A stretch of DNA of 64,000 nt. It comes from Favolaschia claudopus (lineage: Eukaryota > Basidiomycota > Agaricomycetes > Agaricales > Mycenaceae). Location: NCBI GenBank assembly GCA_037176885.1, contig JAWWNJ010000045.1, positions 124,001 through 188,000 on the forward strand, in the 5' to 3' direction. Made by a program: the position numbers and the translations under genes. Below, piece by piece: positions 20,434 through 33,204 of the stretch (positions are counted from its first letter, which is position 1; every line of letters begins with the position of its first letter). A model generated the notes under the pieces. The model searched no databases. It saw only the letters and a program-made list of their open reading frames with translations, and was not told the origin of the DNA.

Positions 20434-22667
20434 ATGGAAACCCCTCCAGAACCAGAAGACTCGAGGACATTAGCAAACGAGCAGACCCAGGAGAAGTCGG
20501 CGGACGATCATCTTGTTTCCCTGGACGCTACTGAAGATCCTCTTTGCTTTTCTGCATTCAAAAAATGGTTGGCCGTAGCAGTAATAGCGTCGGGCTCGTT
20601 CTGTGTTACGTGCGCTTCATCTATGGTCGTTTCTTGTTCAATTAGTTTCAAATTCAATATTCTGAACCTTTTCAACTCGCAGGCGTCATTTACAGAACAG
20701 GGAATGGCGACAGAATTCAAGGTGTCCCGCGAACCTACGATCCTCATGATCAGCCTCTTCGTTTTAGGCCTCGGATTCGGCCCTCTTATAACAGGCCCGT
20801 TTTCAGAAGCAAGTCGAACGATCTTGTGCATTTGTTACGCCTGCTAAATCTCACTATTTCCAGGTTTACGGACGGGCCATAATATACCGCGTTTCTTACG
20901 TTTTAATGGTGCTGCTCTCTTTCCCCGTGGTTTTCGCGCCGAACCTAGGTTCGCAATGTTTTCGTTTTTTTTTTTTGATGGCAATGGATTTCAACATCGC
21001 ATCAGCCGTTGCTCTCGTGTTCCGATTTTTACTAGGGACCGCCGGGGCTTCGTTCCTTAGTGTGGCTGGTGGAAGTATAGCAGATATGTTTGACGGACAC
21101 AAAGTCGCTACGTAAGTTTCGGTCCAGTGTGCAAAGTTCCGCTCAGTGACAGATATTTTGCAGGCCAATGGCCATGTACACAATATCCCCAGTGCGAGAA
21201 ACCACGCGCTTTCATCCTCTGTTGATCTGATTCTTTGGCCATCAGTTTCTTGGTCCAGGTACTGTCAGACAACATCACCGTTCAAATCCTGGTACTGAAG
21301 TAAAGACTTAGTAATTGGTCCATTGTTAGGCGGATTCCTAAATCAGGTTCATTTTGATTTTCTGTAACTCCCGCTTTCTGAAATCTGTCTAGCATCTTTA
21401 TTGGCGGTGGACTTACCGGATCCTACTAATTTGGACTGGAATTGAAATGATTGCGATTTTTCTGGTCAGCCTTTCTTCTGCTTTGACACCGTCAGTCTAA
21501 CCGCAGTCAACAGTTTGTCCCAGAATCGTACGCTCCGGTACTGCTGAAGCGGAAAGCGGCAAAGTAAGAGCACGAGGAACTTGTCTTGGACATCATCTGA
21601 GTTTTTTCCAGGCTTCGACAAGAGAGTGGAGATTCGAAGTACTGGGCCCCACTGGATCGACGGGAGACCACGTTGACAAGATTGCTGGTCCTCAGTTGTT
21701 ACGTGCCATTTAGTGCGATGCCATTGATTTTGCTTCGCACTCCGCTCTGATTCAAACGGCAGAATTGTTGATTTTCGAGCGGATGGCTCTGCTACTTGAC
21801 ACATGGTGTGTCAGGTCAAGTGGCGAATCTGAATAAATCACTTATATATTTAAGGAATGCACTACTTCTCGGAATCCTGTATCTCATGTTCCAAGCTTTT
21901 CCAATAATTTTCGAACAGGGTCATCATTTCAATGTTCAATCCACTGGCCTCACATTTTTGGGCATTGGACTTGGAATGGTAATTGGCCTAGCGACTCAAC
22001 CTTTTTGGAACAGGTGAGTTAAACTGTCAGTCAATCGACCATGGATACTATTTCGATGAAGGCTTGCAGCCAGGGAAGCAGTCAAGCACGGCGGAAGGGC
22101 GCCTCCGGAAACCCTCCTGATCATGGGTCAAGCTGGCGGCATATTGGTGCCATTAGGTCAGTCTTCCTCGAGAGAAATTTGACTCCCCTGCTAATCTTAT
22201 GACCCAGCCCTTTACTGGTTCGCTTTCACGACCTACCCACATGTTCACTGGGCAGTACCGATAGTTGCCTCCATCCCTTTTGGCACAGGTACATTCTTTG
22301 CGTTCGCGTCAACGTTCACGTATCTCGTCACGGTATTGTCTTTGTGCACATCCTGTTGCGATTATTTGCTCAATCCATTTTGTTTAGGCATATCGGCCCA
22401 TTGCTGCCAGCGCAATGGCGTCCAACAGTGCTATGCGATCTTCATTTGCAGCTGCCTTTCCGCTGTTTGCCGGTGCTATGTATGATAAACTAGGGACAGT
22501 TGGCGCTACAGCTTTGCTTGCCGGTTTGGCAACACTCATGGCCCCATTACCGTTCGTGCTCGTTAAGTAAAACGGCTGATCTTTCTCATATCAGGCATTT
22601 ATATCACAGGTTCATTTTCTATCGGATAGGGCCGAAGTTGCGTGCCAATTCGAAGTTCGCCGTCTGA
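20434..22667 (+). CDS. MFS transporter, DHA1-type drug/polyamine:H+ antiporter family
   Basis: At least a dozen exons join in phase to about 500 residues. The N-terminal tail is acidic (METPPEPEDSRTL). MFS motifs include LFVLGLGFGPLITGPFSE then VYGRAIIYRVSYVLM (motif A, GPxSExYGR), FLLGTAGASFLSVAGGSIAD, the DMFDGHKVATPMAMYTISP loop, YWRWTYRILLIW, and the terminal FIFYRIGPKLRANSKFAV before the stop. The second intron, 20809-20863, starts with a GC donor (GCAAGT) and both sides fit the family exactly. The plasma membrane is the expected site and small cationic drugs or polyamines the likely substrates, but substrate is inference from family only. The ATG at 20434 is the first in frame before the hydrophobic segments. 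Confidence 0.9.
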
Positions 22668-22876
22668 TACCCTTTGCATCCTTTGCAAGCGGAAGACTGT
22701 TAAACTTTCATAAAAGGCCGCTCTGTATTCTAGATCTGCAGGGTCATCAGCGCTGCTATTGATAGTAAAAGGAAATAGGCGTAACGTAGATTAAGCTCGA
22801 CCCTGTAACATATTCAGGACAACGTGGCTCACTAATACAAAGGCGATTTACAAGGACCTTCTGCCAGGTCTGAGCG

Positions 22877-23836
22877 ATGGTGGCCAAACGCGACGATGTC
22901 GAATGCACATCATGTTCAAATGCTACCGCAACTGAATTGTTTTTATGTTGCGGTTGCCGGTCGTTCAAATGGTACGCATACAACACGCTCTTTGCCCTCC
23001 CTGATTTAGGCCGTGTGTAGTGCGAAGCAAAGCGGCCAAGTATTTGACCAGGACGCTCCCGATGATTCGCACACTCGCCCATCTTCAAGGGGAATCCGTG
23101 TTCGAGGAGTAAAAGTTGAAGGCGAGACAGTGAGCGGGGAAGAGCTGTCGGCGCACGAGGTATCGCCGTTATGTTGCGAATTCTCCAGTTGGTTTTGTAT
23201 CACATCACCAGATCATCAACGTTTCTATCGAACACGGCAATTGCCTCGCCGAAGAGTTTTTGAAAATCGGAGTTCTCAAAATTGATTTGGTCAACATTGA
23301 ACAAGCTCGTACTGTTGGATTTCTCAAGTGTTTCGATTCTTTGTCGGCTGTAAGGCCCTTCAATATCTTATCTGCGCCAAAAGGCTAATTCATGACCAGG
23401 ATCTGTCGAATTTAGCGCATCATTTCGACAGTGAAGGCAGGTTACTACCTGGAAAGAACTTGAACCCAGAAGATTTTAAGAACGAACGTCACTTAGCATT
23501 CATTGACGAGCTTGTTATCGCGGATGACTGGCGAGGAAGGGGGTTGGGCTCGTGGGTGCTGTCAAAGCTGTTTCAGTTGAAGGAATTGAGAGGTGTACAT
23601 TTTATATTTACTAGACCGGACGTTCTCTACTACACGGAGAGCAACTTCCAGTACTCTCCGCCTCCAGTAGGTCGAGCAGCGGAAGTACTGTTCCTTCGCA
23701 TTATCGGGTTTTACGAAAGGGTAGGAGCTCTTTAATTCTTTATCGCATGTAAGACTGTTAATTCTATTGTATTAAGGCTGGATTTCGTCGGCTTGGGAAC
23801 TCCCAGTTCTTCTACCTCGCACAAAATCGAAGTTGA
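22877..23836 (+). CDS. MYND-like zinc finger-GNAT fusion, copy 2
   Basis: Five exons are consistent in phase: 22877-22971, 23021-23159 (or an earlier GTGAGC donor at 23130), 23212-23349, 23400-23720 and 23777-23836, giving about 250 residues. The MYND-like start is MVAKRDDVECTSC, then LFLCCGCRSFKC. The first zinc site is complete, but in the second the expected cysteines at about residues 36 and 53 are serines and the spacing to the histidine is about five residues longer. The GNAT part aligns throughout with copy 1: GFLKCFDSLS, LAHHFDSEGRLLPG, the acetyl-CoA loop WRGRGLGSWV, and the end GFRRLGNSQFFYLAQNRS. It is a diverged paralog of 4400-5629, 18 kb away and in opposite orientation. Acetyltransferase activity is plausible. 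Partner binding by the finger may be weakened. Confidence 0.75.
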
Positions 23837-24122
23837 GCTTAGCTATCAAATCCCAGGGATGGACTGGTCGAAGTAGGACTATAAAGCTGTAAAAAGTTAT
23901 AGAGATAAAATTATTGTCTCGTTCCCGCTTTTTCAACTCGTTCAATGCAGGTTTAACACAAAATTCAACACACCTTCCTATTTGGGACGCGATGGGTTGT
24001 TTGGTCCGACAAAGCATGTTCACGTGACCTAACGCCTGCGAATTTTGCCACCCAGGTCCCACTGTGCTGCCGACGTCGCTGTCGTTGCCGTCGCGCTCGG
24101 ACTCGGATTTTCTCTAACTCCC

Positions 24123-27100
24123 ATGGAGGTAGAGCATTCTTTGCCGCGAACCATCGACATTGAACTCGGCGCTGGTGGACAAGAAGTCATCACAATCGAC
24201 CTCAACGCTCTTGACGACGTCGATGACTTATTGGCTCTTTTAGCAGACCCGCAGTGCAAGGCTAAGCCGTGGGTATGGACTATTGTTGCGACGGAGTTCT
24301 GGAGGAGAGGTTCTCTTGACGCAGCGGAGAGAGTTGCTCGGAAGGCCGTCAACGGTATAATCGACTTTCCTGTCGCTTTCTGATATGGGGTACTCAGTGG
24401 TTATAGTATTCCTAGAAAATGACAACAATGGGCTCCTTGGACCCATATACTCGTTATTGGCGAACATCACTATTGCGCGCGCAAGCACAGCTCCTAAAGT
24501 AGTCCTCCCCGACGCTAGTGCGTGGTCTTTTCGTCTTGTTGCAGTTGACTAGTTACGATATGAACATTAGGGCAAGACATACTTAAGGACACGCAAACCA
24601 AAGCGGATCTGTATAAGGAAGCCGCGATTTTCCTCAATTCGGGTGTCTCAACTGGCTTCAATGGTTATTTGCTGTTTTTGACGCGAGGTTCAGTGGAGAA
24701 TTCCTTCCTGGATATGCTCTAAATTCCGGCTAGGTATTCAGCAACTCGCTACAAGAGCCATGCCGGACGCTCTAACTTCATTCAATGGTGTGCTGGAGGA
24801 GAAACCAACGAATTTAATAGCTTTGATAGGCAAAGTGAGTTCTCTCCACCCTCTGGGCGCTATCGGATATGTTCCAATTCATATGCTACAGGGGCGGATA
24901 CTATACGCTCAACGGAACTTCCCCGAAGCTCTGAAAACGTTCCGACGCGCATTGGAACTAAATCCTCGGTGTCTACCTGACCCTCGAATTGGTATCGGGC
25001 TATGTCTTTGGGCACTTGGTCACAAGGAGAAGGCTAAAGCAGCGTGGCAACGGAGTCTAGCCGTAGTACGTCGACTGTCCTTCTCTTTCCCCCAAATTTG
25101 CCGACATTCGGAACAGAACCCAAACGAGTGGCCGGCACAACTGCTTTCTGGACTGGAGGCCGTCAATGCGAGTAAAAACGACACCCTTTCCGAAGTCGAG
25201 CGGACGCAGTCTTTTACCATAGGCACCCGATTGATAGAACGTGCTTTCAAAGCAAATCAGAAGAACGCGGCTGCTGCGAATGCTCTCTGCGAGCTGTTTC
25301 TGCGGAAAGGGAATTACGACCGTGTGCGTGTTTCTGTACGTGTCTTCGGTATATGATATTCATATTCTGTGTCCAGGCTTTGAAACTCGCAGAACGCACG
25401 ATTCAGTTTGCCGACACGCTCACTGTTCTCACAGAAGGCTACATAAGAGCTGCTCGAGTCTCACATGCAGAGGGGTCTATGCCGCAAGCAACAAAATACT
25501 ACTCGTCTGCGACTGAAGGACAACCGAAGCATATTGTTGGAGCAATTGGTCTCGCTCAGATGCAGATGCAGAATGGTGTGTCGATTGTTTTTGTCAGGCA
25601 ACGGGATTCTAATGAATCACTCCAGACGAGATGGCTGCTGCGATTCACACCCTCGACACTCTCCTCCAACCACCCAACGCCCAATCCTCTCTGGAGGCAA
25701 CGGTCATGTTAGCATCGCTACGCGCCTACCCTCGTCCCGGAGTTTCGAGCTCCGACGTCGCACAAGAACGAGCGAAGGCACGCGAACTATTCGACCGTGT
25801 TGTCCGAGTTCTCGAGGTCGAAGACGCACGGGCGAACGGTCATGGCCCGAGTAAAGCTTCACGGAGTCTGGGCAGCGACATCGACATGCACACTGAGATT
25901 GCCCGCCTTTGGCAGTCGGAGAATCTCGATCGTGTGCGAAAGTCTCTAACAGAGGCCTTGCGCATCAGCCAGGCTTCAGGCCAAGTCGACCCTCGGTTAC
26001 TCAATAATCTCGGAACGCTGTTCCATCTTGACGGGAAGGTGACGGAGGCGAGGGAAATGTATGAGAATGCGTTGCAGCTTACCTCGAGTTTGAGCACTGA
26101 GGCGGGCGAATCCATGTCGACCACAATTCTCTATAACCTTGCTCGCGTCTACGAGGACGATGGTCGCGAGGATATGGCGAAGGACGCGTACGAGAAGCTG
26201 CTTCTGCGGCATCCGGAATATGTTGATGGTTGGAGCCTCTCTTTCCTTGCTTTGCGTCTCCCTGATGATGTCATCTAGCGAAAATTCGTCAGGCACAGAC
26301 AGCTCTCACACTCAATCGCCACAACGAAGCGCACGATCTTTTCAAGCAGGCACTTGCTGCCCAGGGTTCAAATCTGAATGTTCGCGCCTATTACACCTAT
26401 TTCCTCATCCAGTCCAATCTCCCGAAGCCCGCGAAAGATTTTGTCTTCGCTACTCTCAAGGACAACGACAAGCACGATGTTTATTCATTATGTGCTGCTG
26501 GCTGGATCATGTACCAGCAATCGCGTGAAAGTCGGGATACCTCTACCAAAGGGACGGAGGAGCGGCGACGGGGTTTTCAGCGGTCGGCCGAGTTCTACGA
26601 GAAGGCGTTGCAGCTGGATCCGATGTGTGCTTTCGCTGCGCAGGGCCTCGCTATCGTGACCGCCGAGGACGCCCTTGGCTCGCTCAGCGGAGGACCCATG
26701 CCAGGTTCCGGCGTGGACGAGGTCCAGAAGCGCCTCAAGAATGCGCGGGAGGCGCTAGATGTCTTTGCGAAAGTGCGCGAGTCGATCAATGACGGGAGCG
26801 TCTATTTCAATATGGGACATTGTTATTATGCTCGCGACGAGTTTGACCGGGCCATTGAAAGCGTAAGCATGCCTTGTCCTCCCTCGACTCATGCTCATGG
26901 TTTGTTCCACAGTATGAAACAGCGTCCACCCGGTTCTATGACGGCCACAATGTACCTGTTTTGCTCTGTCTGTGCCGGTCGTGGTACGCCAAAGCTACCA
27001 AGGATCAGTCCTTCCCAGCGATGAGCACAGCGCTGCAGTATGCTCAGCAGGTAAATATACCGTGATCACTCACCGTTTCAAGCTGACACTGAGGTAGGCC

Positions 27101-28085
27101 TTGCACATCCAACCGAACGACAAAGCCGTCTTGTACAACATTGCCATGATTCAGCAAAAGTCGGCGGAAATGCTTTTCGGCTTGCCAACGACGAAACGAA
27201 CGCTGAAGGATCTCAAGCGGTCCATCGACCTCGCACAGAACGCTCAAAAGTATTGGCTCTTTGAATCTCTTGCATATATCATTAATCTAACGCGTGTCGT
27301 CTGCAGACTCTTTGCAGCCCTGGCGTCTGACAAGGCCCCGATGGTCCCGTACAGCCGCGAGATCGCAGATCAACGACGAAAGTATGGGGACAATATGCTT
27401 CGAAAAAGCGAGGAACATCTGGCGACGCAGAAGCAGTACGAGAATGAGCAACAGGAGAAACGCGATACTGCTCGGCAGAAGCGACAAGAGGAGCAAGAGC
27501 GACAAGGGGCACTGGCTGTGCGTTTTCATCCAGCTCGAGACAGTAATTCGACTAACATCATGATTCACGACAGCGGGAGAGACAGGAGGAGCTGCAGAGA
27601 GAGGCTGAGAAGCTTGCAGAAGAGCGAAGGTTGGCTCGCGAGCAGGCCCTGGAATGGACGAGAGAGGTGCGAATGGATAGCGACGAGGAGAAGGAGAGGA
27701 GGCCGAAGAAGTCTCGCAAGCAGAAGGCGGATGGAAGTGGGGACGAAGCAGAGCCCAAGAAGAAACGACGGGGTAAGCTGAAGCGGGGCGGAGGAGATCA
27801 AGAGGACGGCGCGGAGGAGCCTGCTGTTCTCAGTGAAGAGGAAGAGATAGAGCGGCCAAAGAAGGTGCGTCGTTTGTGCTCTTATCTTCATAGACTTTGC
27901 TGACCTTTCCTACAGCGAGTGACAAAGAAGAGAGTTGTTCGGGACGACGAGGACGAGGAAGTTGTTGGTGGGCCACGGAAGAAACAATTGTACGCCCTCA
28001 AGCTAACTCATAGTCGCCCGTATACTGACGAATCAATAGCAAAAGTAAAGAAATGCTCTCAGACACTGATGACGAGATGTCATGA
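24123..28085 (+). CDS. CTR9: CTR9, TPR subunit of the Paf1 transcription elongation complex
   Basis: Many exons with short introns give a protein of roughly 1050-1090 residues. It starts IDIELGAGGQEVITIDLNAL and continues through the family hallmarks PIYSLLANI, LPDPRIGIGLCLWALGHKEK, AFKANQKNAAAANALCELFL, TEGYIRAARVSHAEGS and VYFNMGHCYYARDEFDRAIE. The C-terminus is a charged coiled coil (KQYENEQQEKRDTARQKRQ) followed by basic and acidic tracts (KKRRGKLKRGG, VVRDDEDEEVV), ending FKSKEMLSDTDDEMS after a small final intron. CTR9 scaffolds Paf1C on RNA polymerase II and supports H2B ubiquitination and H3K4/K36 methylation. All introns I checked keep frame, so the gene looks intact. An in-frame ATG at 24045 exists, but conserved sequence begins at 24123. 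Confidence 0.95.
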
Positions 28086-28898
28086 GAATGTTTATGTACC
28101 ATTCGCTATTTCATATTGCTTTCGCTCTTGTATCCGTCCAATTGTATTTCAACGCACTGAATATTGGTTAGTAGCACATAGAAACTCAGAATATGGCTAG
28201 TATGATGGAGCTGCGTGAGACTCCTCGGAGGCCTGATGACAACTTGGCGCGTCTTGACTGCTTCCACCTCGTTTCCCACTGCTTGGCCATCCTCTTTGTC
28301 GCTGTTGCTCGCTGGGGTGCTCAACTGACCGGAAGATCCCTTAGCAGCAAGCCAGCAATACAGTTAGTATAGCCAGCCATCTTAGATGCTCGAATTCGAG
28401 GAGGGGGTGTGCAATGTGTCTTCCGCAGCGCTCGAGCGTGAATACCAGCAGAAGTGCCAGTGACTCCAGAACCGAACAGTACTACTCAGGCTCCGCCAAT
28501 CGCTAATCGCCAACGCAGGGATAGCTGCGAGCTGCAATGTCCAGGCAGACATCAAGCAGCTTAAGAGCCAGTTAACAAGTGCCCCACTTGCCATTTTCAA
28601 TGTCAAATACTGACCTCTTGGCGAATCGCTTGCATGACCCCGCGAATGGCTAGCGATGGATCGTACCTCTCAGAACCCGACAGGGCTGCTGAATCTCTAC
28701 CGAGCGATTCACTGTGTAACTATTCAGCGTGCGCTCACTTGACGTCGGCCGTCTCACGATGCTATTTAGGACTGTAACTCTGCATTTCTGCGACATCAAA
28801 CGGGCTGTTAACTCAACAAACGTATTAAAATTATTTCTATGTATTATCTCCCTCCCCACTTTCTCTATCTCTCGCTGGCGTCTTGAAGCTCTTCAAAA
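28086..28898. other. Intergenic, no gene seen
   Basis: About 810 bp between CTR9 and TPR copy 2. Only short unconvincing frames on both strands. The promoter of copy 2 must lie here. Confidence 0.5.
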
Positions 28899-30628
28899 AT
28901 GGATCCAGTGACCCTCACCACTACCATCCTCGCGCTCGGAACTTTCGCCAAGGATCTTGTAGATCTGGGTGAAGCCATTCGCAGCTCTGTAGAACAGGTA
29001 CGACAGCTTCTAGCAATATGGCCACGCACCAACCAGGTTGCAGGTCCGCCGAAATCGACGACATATCAGAGAGCTTACGCAGGACATACTTCGCACTCTG
29101 TACCAGCTTGCAAGTCTCACTCACAACAAGGAAGACACGTTTCGTGAGCCAGAACTGCTCAGAGCTCTAGAAAGTCTGAAGGCGTAAGGTCTTCCTTCAA
29201 AGCCTGCCTCCTTGTATTTCTCACTGTGTAACCTAGGGAGATGCTATATATACATTCCAGATGTCTCAAACTTTCCCCAGTACAGCTCTCTGGTCTTCGA
29301 GGCATTCCTTCTCATCTGAAGGCTTGGAGGAAGCGCGATGATTTAGAAAAGAAAATTGCTCGGCTGAGAGAGAATGTCAACAAATGCTTCCTTCAATTCA
29401 CGGCGAGTTATCTACCTCTCACGGTTTCCGAACGAGTCAGCTCATCCTGATACTCGGCAGGCCTTTGCAGCTGCTCGTACCGAGCACATCGCTGTCAAGA
29501 TTGCAGATACAACTTTGCGTATCGAACAACGACTCATTATAGACAACGTGGAGACCCGCATTAAAACTCGTCGTTTGGAAGGGATGGTGGCGCAACTACT
29601 GCTCGAGTCTGAGTTCGGGCGTCGTAAGTTGAGTCAAACTGTGGAGATAATATCAGCTGTAAGTGTATTTATTCTTTTTGTGATTCAATCTTACCTCTCG
29701 ACAAGGATCCGACCTTACAAGTTTGGAATCACAGTATTTGTCTGCTCAATTGATGTCCCTCGTCGACTCCTTCGAGCGGCTCCTCGCCAGCAACAGATTA
29801 TCCTTTCAATTGCCACCTGCATTACAGCGGGGTGGTGCCTCGTCCCGCGCTATTTTCGATTCTACTATTTCAACACCTTCGCACGTTCTAATCCGGATCC
29901 TGCAGCTAGTGGTAAAAATCAATGCTGCGCCTGCTGTGGTAGTACCGATACAGTCCTTGCGAACAACTTTCATGGACTTGGGAATACAGGTCTATCATAT
30001 CGGAATGGTTTCCGAAGCTATTGCTTGGGGCCATCTCAATATCGCATTCCTTCGCTATTCGCGCAAAACAGAAACTGGCAAAAGCATCCTACCTAATGAC
30101 GAATGGATTGGCACCTTGCAGTCGATGTTACTACGTGCAGACCAGCTCCGGAGCCACAAGAAGACAGCGATGCTATCGACAGCACAAGAGGCAATGTCCA
30201 TCACTCAGGCAATAGAAACAGAGCTGGTGCACTCCATCTCGGAAGCAACGTTTCTGACCGACGAAGAGGTGTTGGAGGTGGTTCAACAAAATCCAGACGT
30301 CAAAGCGAGTGTTCCAGCCATGGTCGACAAGTCAGATGCGGAAGGAGACGCGGAATATGAGGAGGCTCTTGAGACCGCCTTGGTCGTCGGCGAGGCCGTT
30401 GTGGAATCTTTGCTCGAGAGCCATTGTAGTAAGCCCGTCACAATGGAATGCGACGGCAAGACAAGTACGGAGGTCTCGAAAGCCATAAACCAAAGCGCAG
30501 AGGAGATCTTCAGCAAACCGGTAGAGATAAGGTGGAGTATGCGGAGTACGCTGATAGACATTGTGTGGTGGATTTTGGTCATATTCTTGTTCGCGTTTTT
30601 GTGTACCACTACTACTGGGGTTGTTTGA
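28899..30628 (+). CDS. TPR/tail-anchor family, copy 2, with the TPR array deleted
   Basis: Exons 28899-28997, 29044-29183, 29237-29402, 29461-29658 and about 29706-30628 match copy 4 one to one. The third intron uses a GC donor (GCGAGT at 29403) where copies 1, 3 and 4 have GTAAG. The N-terminal domain (MDPVTLTTTILALGTFAKDL) is complete. After LSTAQEAMSITQAIETELVH the protein jumps to the acidic linker and C-terminal anchor (KPVEIRWSMRSTLIDIVWWI), so about 600-650 residues of TPR helices are missing in frame. At the start of the last exon one base appears to be missing relative to the paralogs, which would break the frame unless another acceptor is used. It may therefore be a pseudogene, or a short form with only helical domain plus anchor. 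Confidence 0.7.
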
Positions 30629-31406
30629 ACATTCGGTGTGGCAAAGGCTCCGAGCTTGCCCCATAGAACGTCTATCTAGGCCAAACTCGCGAGCTTTGAA
30701 GCCTGGGCCAGATTTTCATGCGGTTTGTTTTGATGTGAACGTCGTAGTAACCCTTGGCTTTGAGCGTTGAAAGACTAGAGCATCGTCGAGATAATTTTAG
30801 CCGTCGTCGTCGCGTTGGACGGTGCGTCTTGTTGACAGTTGTGGGTTCGGGATCGATAAAGCACTTGAGTATTGCTTGTTGCGTGTCGCGACGACGTTCG
30901 CCGCAGAAGAAGTGACAAGGAATACAATCATACAATCAAGACCGATTTTGACTTTCTTGTCTTGTCAATGTGGTTCCGCGCAGGCGTCTGTAAGCGTCAC
31001 CGGAGGGGGGCTCCGAAAGTATGCCAACCAGAGATGGTCCCGCAAGCCTAGTCTACGCTCCCTTGTCCAAAAACGTCCTCTTTGAGAGCCGAATTCCGAG
31101 AATTTTGCAGACAATTTTGTGGGGGGAAGTCCTTGGCGCCTCCCCGCGCCGCGAACCCGACGCGCGTGCTCCTCCTCTGTTCATTATATTCCCAAACGAG
31201 GCATAGAAATGAGACGGGTGAAGGTACCCGTAGAGCGAATTTCACGTCAAGATGGGAACACCGGGGATGTGGTGGAGGCTAAGAGAAAGGCTGAGAAAGG
31301 GCGTGACTATGACGTCACGCGTTTGTGGCTACTTATACCACTCTCTTCCCGCCCCGACCACATCGCTCGTCGTACTATTCCCCCCCTGCTCAATAACATC
31401 ATAACC
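30629..31406. other. Intergenic with promoter of the HAD gene
   Basis: No gene seen in about 780 bp. The last 100 bp hold a perfect TGACGTCA palindrome, listed separately, and a pyrimidine-rich leader before the ATG at 31407. Confidence 0.5.
31310..31317. promoter_or_regulatory. CRE-like palindrome TGACGTCA upstream of the HAD gene
   Basis: A perfect 8-bp CRE/ATF-type palindrome about 90 bp before the ATG at 31407. bZIP factors of the ATF/CREB type bind this sequence in fungi. Chance occurrence is possible in 64 kb, and the position is the only supporting argument. Confidence 0.35.
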
Positions 31407-32191
31407 ATGTCCTCGGTATGCCAATCTCAATATTTTGATGTCTAAATCGCCCTAATCGCACGCAGATTCGCTGTCTTCTATTCGACTGCGACAATACGCT
31501 TGTACTCTCAGAAACCCTCGCGTTCGAAGCATGCGCAGAGCTCGCCAATGAAATCCTTGAGTCGCAGGGCGTCTCCGACCGCTACACCGGCCACGCTCTC
31601 TTCACCGAATTTGTCGGCCAGAACTTTCGCGGCATGATGTCCTCGCTCCAGAAGAAATACTCCCTCGACCTGCCTCCTGCCACATTCGATGACTACGTTA
31701 CCCGCGAGGAAGACCGCGTCATCGGCAAGATCAAGGCCGCGCTTCAGCCATGCGTCGGCGTCGACGACGAGTTGGCGCGGCTCTTTACGTCGGGGTGGTA
31801 TGAGATGGCGGTGGTGAGCTCCAGCGCGAAACGTCGTGTCGAAGCGAGCATCGAGAAGGCCGGAATGGACAAGTATTTCCCTCGGGACAAGATCTTCAGT
31901 GCGGCGACGAGTTTGGAGAAGCCCACGAGTAAACCCGACCCCGCCATTTATCTGCACGCGTGCAAAGTCCTCGGCAAGCAGCCCGGAGAGTGTGTCGCGG
32001 TCGAGGATAGCAAAAGTGGGACGCTTAGCGCTGTGCGGGCCGGGATCCCCACGATTGGCTATGTGGGTAGTTATGAACCTGAGAAGCAGGAGGAAATGAG
32101 GGCTGTTTTGAAAGAGGCGGGGGCGGAACCCATCATGAGCCATTGGTCGGAATTTTCTGCATGTTTAGAGAAGATAGAGAAACGTACTTAG
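31407..32191 (+). CDS. HAD-superfamily hydrolase, subfamily IA (phosphatase-like)
   Basis: A nine-base first exon (ATG TCC TCG, 31407-31415) is spliced to 31466-32191 through a 50-bp intron, giving 244 residues that start MSSIRCLLFDCDNTLVLSE. All four HAD motifs are visible: DCDNT (nucleophile aspartate, motif I), VVSSS (motif II), the lysine in TSKPDPAIY (motif III) and VEDSKSG (motif IV). The helical cap between motifs I and II marks subfamily IA, which includes phosphoglycolate, sugar-phosphate and nucleotide phosphatases. The substrate cannot be inferred. The start rests on the intron; without it no ATG would precede motif I in frame. Confidence 0.9.
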
Positions 32192-33204
32192 AGTAATAGC
32201 ACCCATATAGATACTGGAATCAACTAATCTTCATTTTTGAAGTCTTCGTCTTTGCGGTGTGTGCGCAGAAAAGCTACAGAGAGTTTGGTCTTCCGGCTCA
32301 AGACCACAACAACTTGGCTGCTTGCTGCCACTCTTTCAGTGCTTTCATGCGTCAATACGCTGGACACATACCTTGAGCTGAATCCGTCGAGTACTGCTCT
32401 CAGTCTGTCCCCGACTCGGATACTTTCACTACACGCCCTGGGCGAAACCTGATTCGTCTGTAATCTCGTGGGTTGCGAACTCTCCGGTCCAGCGTGTGGA
32501 GCGTGTACAACATCGCAATAAGACGCGTACTTATAGGGAAGTAGAGTAACTTGAAGTCCGAGCATCGAAACTGCATCGAACCAAAACCTCAAAATCATAA
32601 ATTGGCCGCAATTCGTCGCGCAGATATCTCCTTCGTTCCGCGTTTCCTTTGAAGAGGAAGCGCGTTAAGTATTGAGTTGAGACAGCATTCCGGTGAATTC
32701 AGAGACTCCTGATTGAGCGCGGTACATAGGCAGACGAGCAAAATGCAAGTTCGGGAGCGTGACGTTCTGTGACTCGCTACATTCCTTGCCTCCTGAGTCC
32801 TGCCGACACCCATTCAACGCGACGACGACGGCCAAAACCTTCTCCGCGATCATCTTAACGTCAAAGAAATGGAACTACTGCGACGTTAACGTCAAATACA
32901 CCGTATGAACATCCAGCCCAAGCCTAACAATACTGGTACTTATAAGTCAGTATTGTACAAAACCCTGGAAAACAGGACCAAAATCCACCTTACCAAGTCC
33001 ACCAGCGTACTCCGCATATTCAACCTTATCCCTTCAGTACCAGCTCGTTGAAAGACGCGTCGAGACTCGACTCTTGTGTGGACGATCTCTCAGTTCGGCC
33101 GACCGCGCCGACGCCTTGTCATCGTGGATGACGTTCCTGCGCAAGACCTCCGCTCGTCATGCTCAAACAGAAACCTCGAAACTGGTCCTCTCTCCAGTTC
33201 CACC
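32192..33204. other. Intergenic, no gene seen
   Basis: About 1 kb between the HAD and MFS genes with short frames only. No recognisable motif. Confidence 0.5.

Noticed and set aside
23328..23735. GNAT-like frame taken alone as a truncated acetyltransferase pseudogene
   Set aside because: Upstream and downstream exons join in phase with the same layout as copy 1, so it is part of a complete MYND-GNAT gene.
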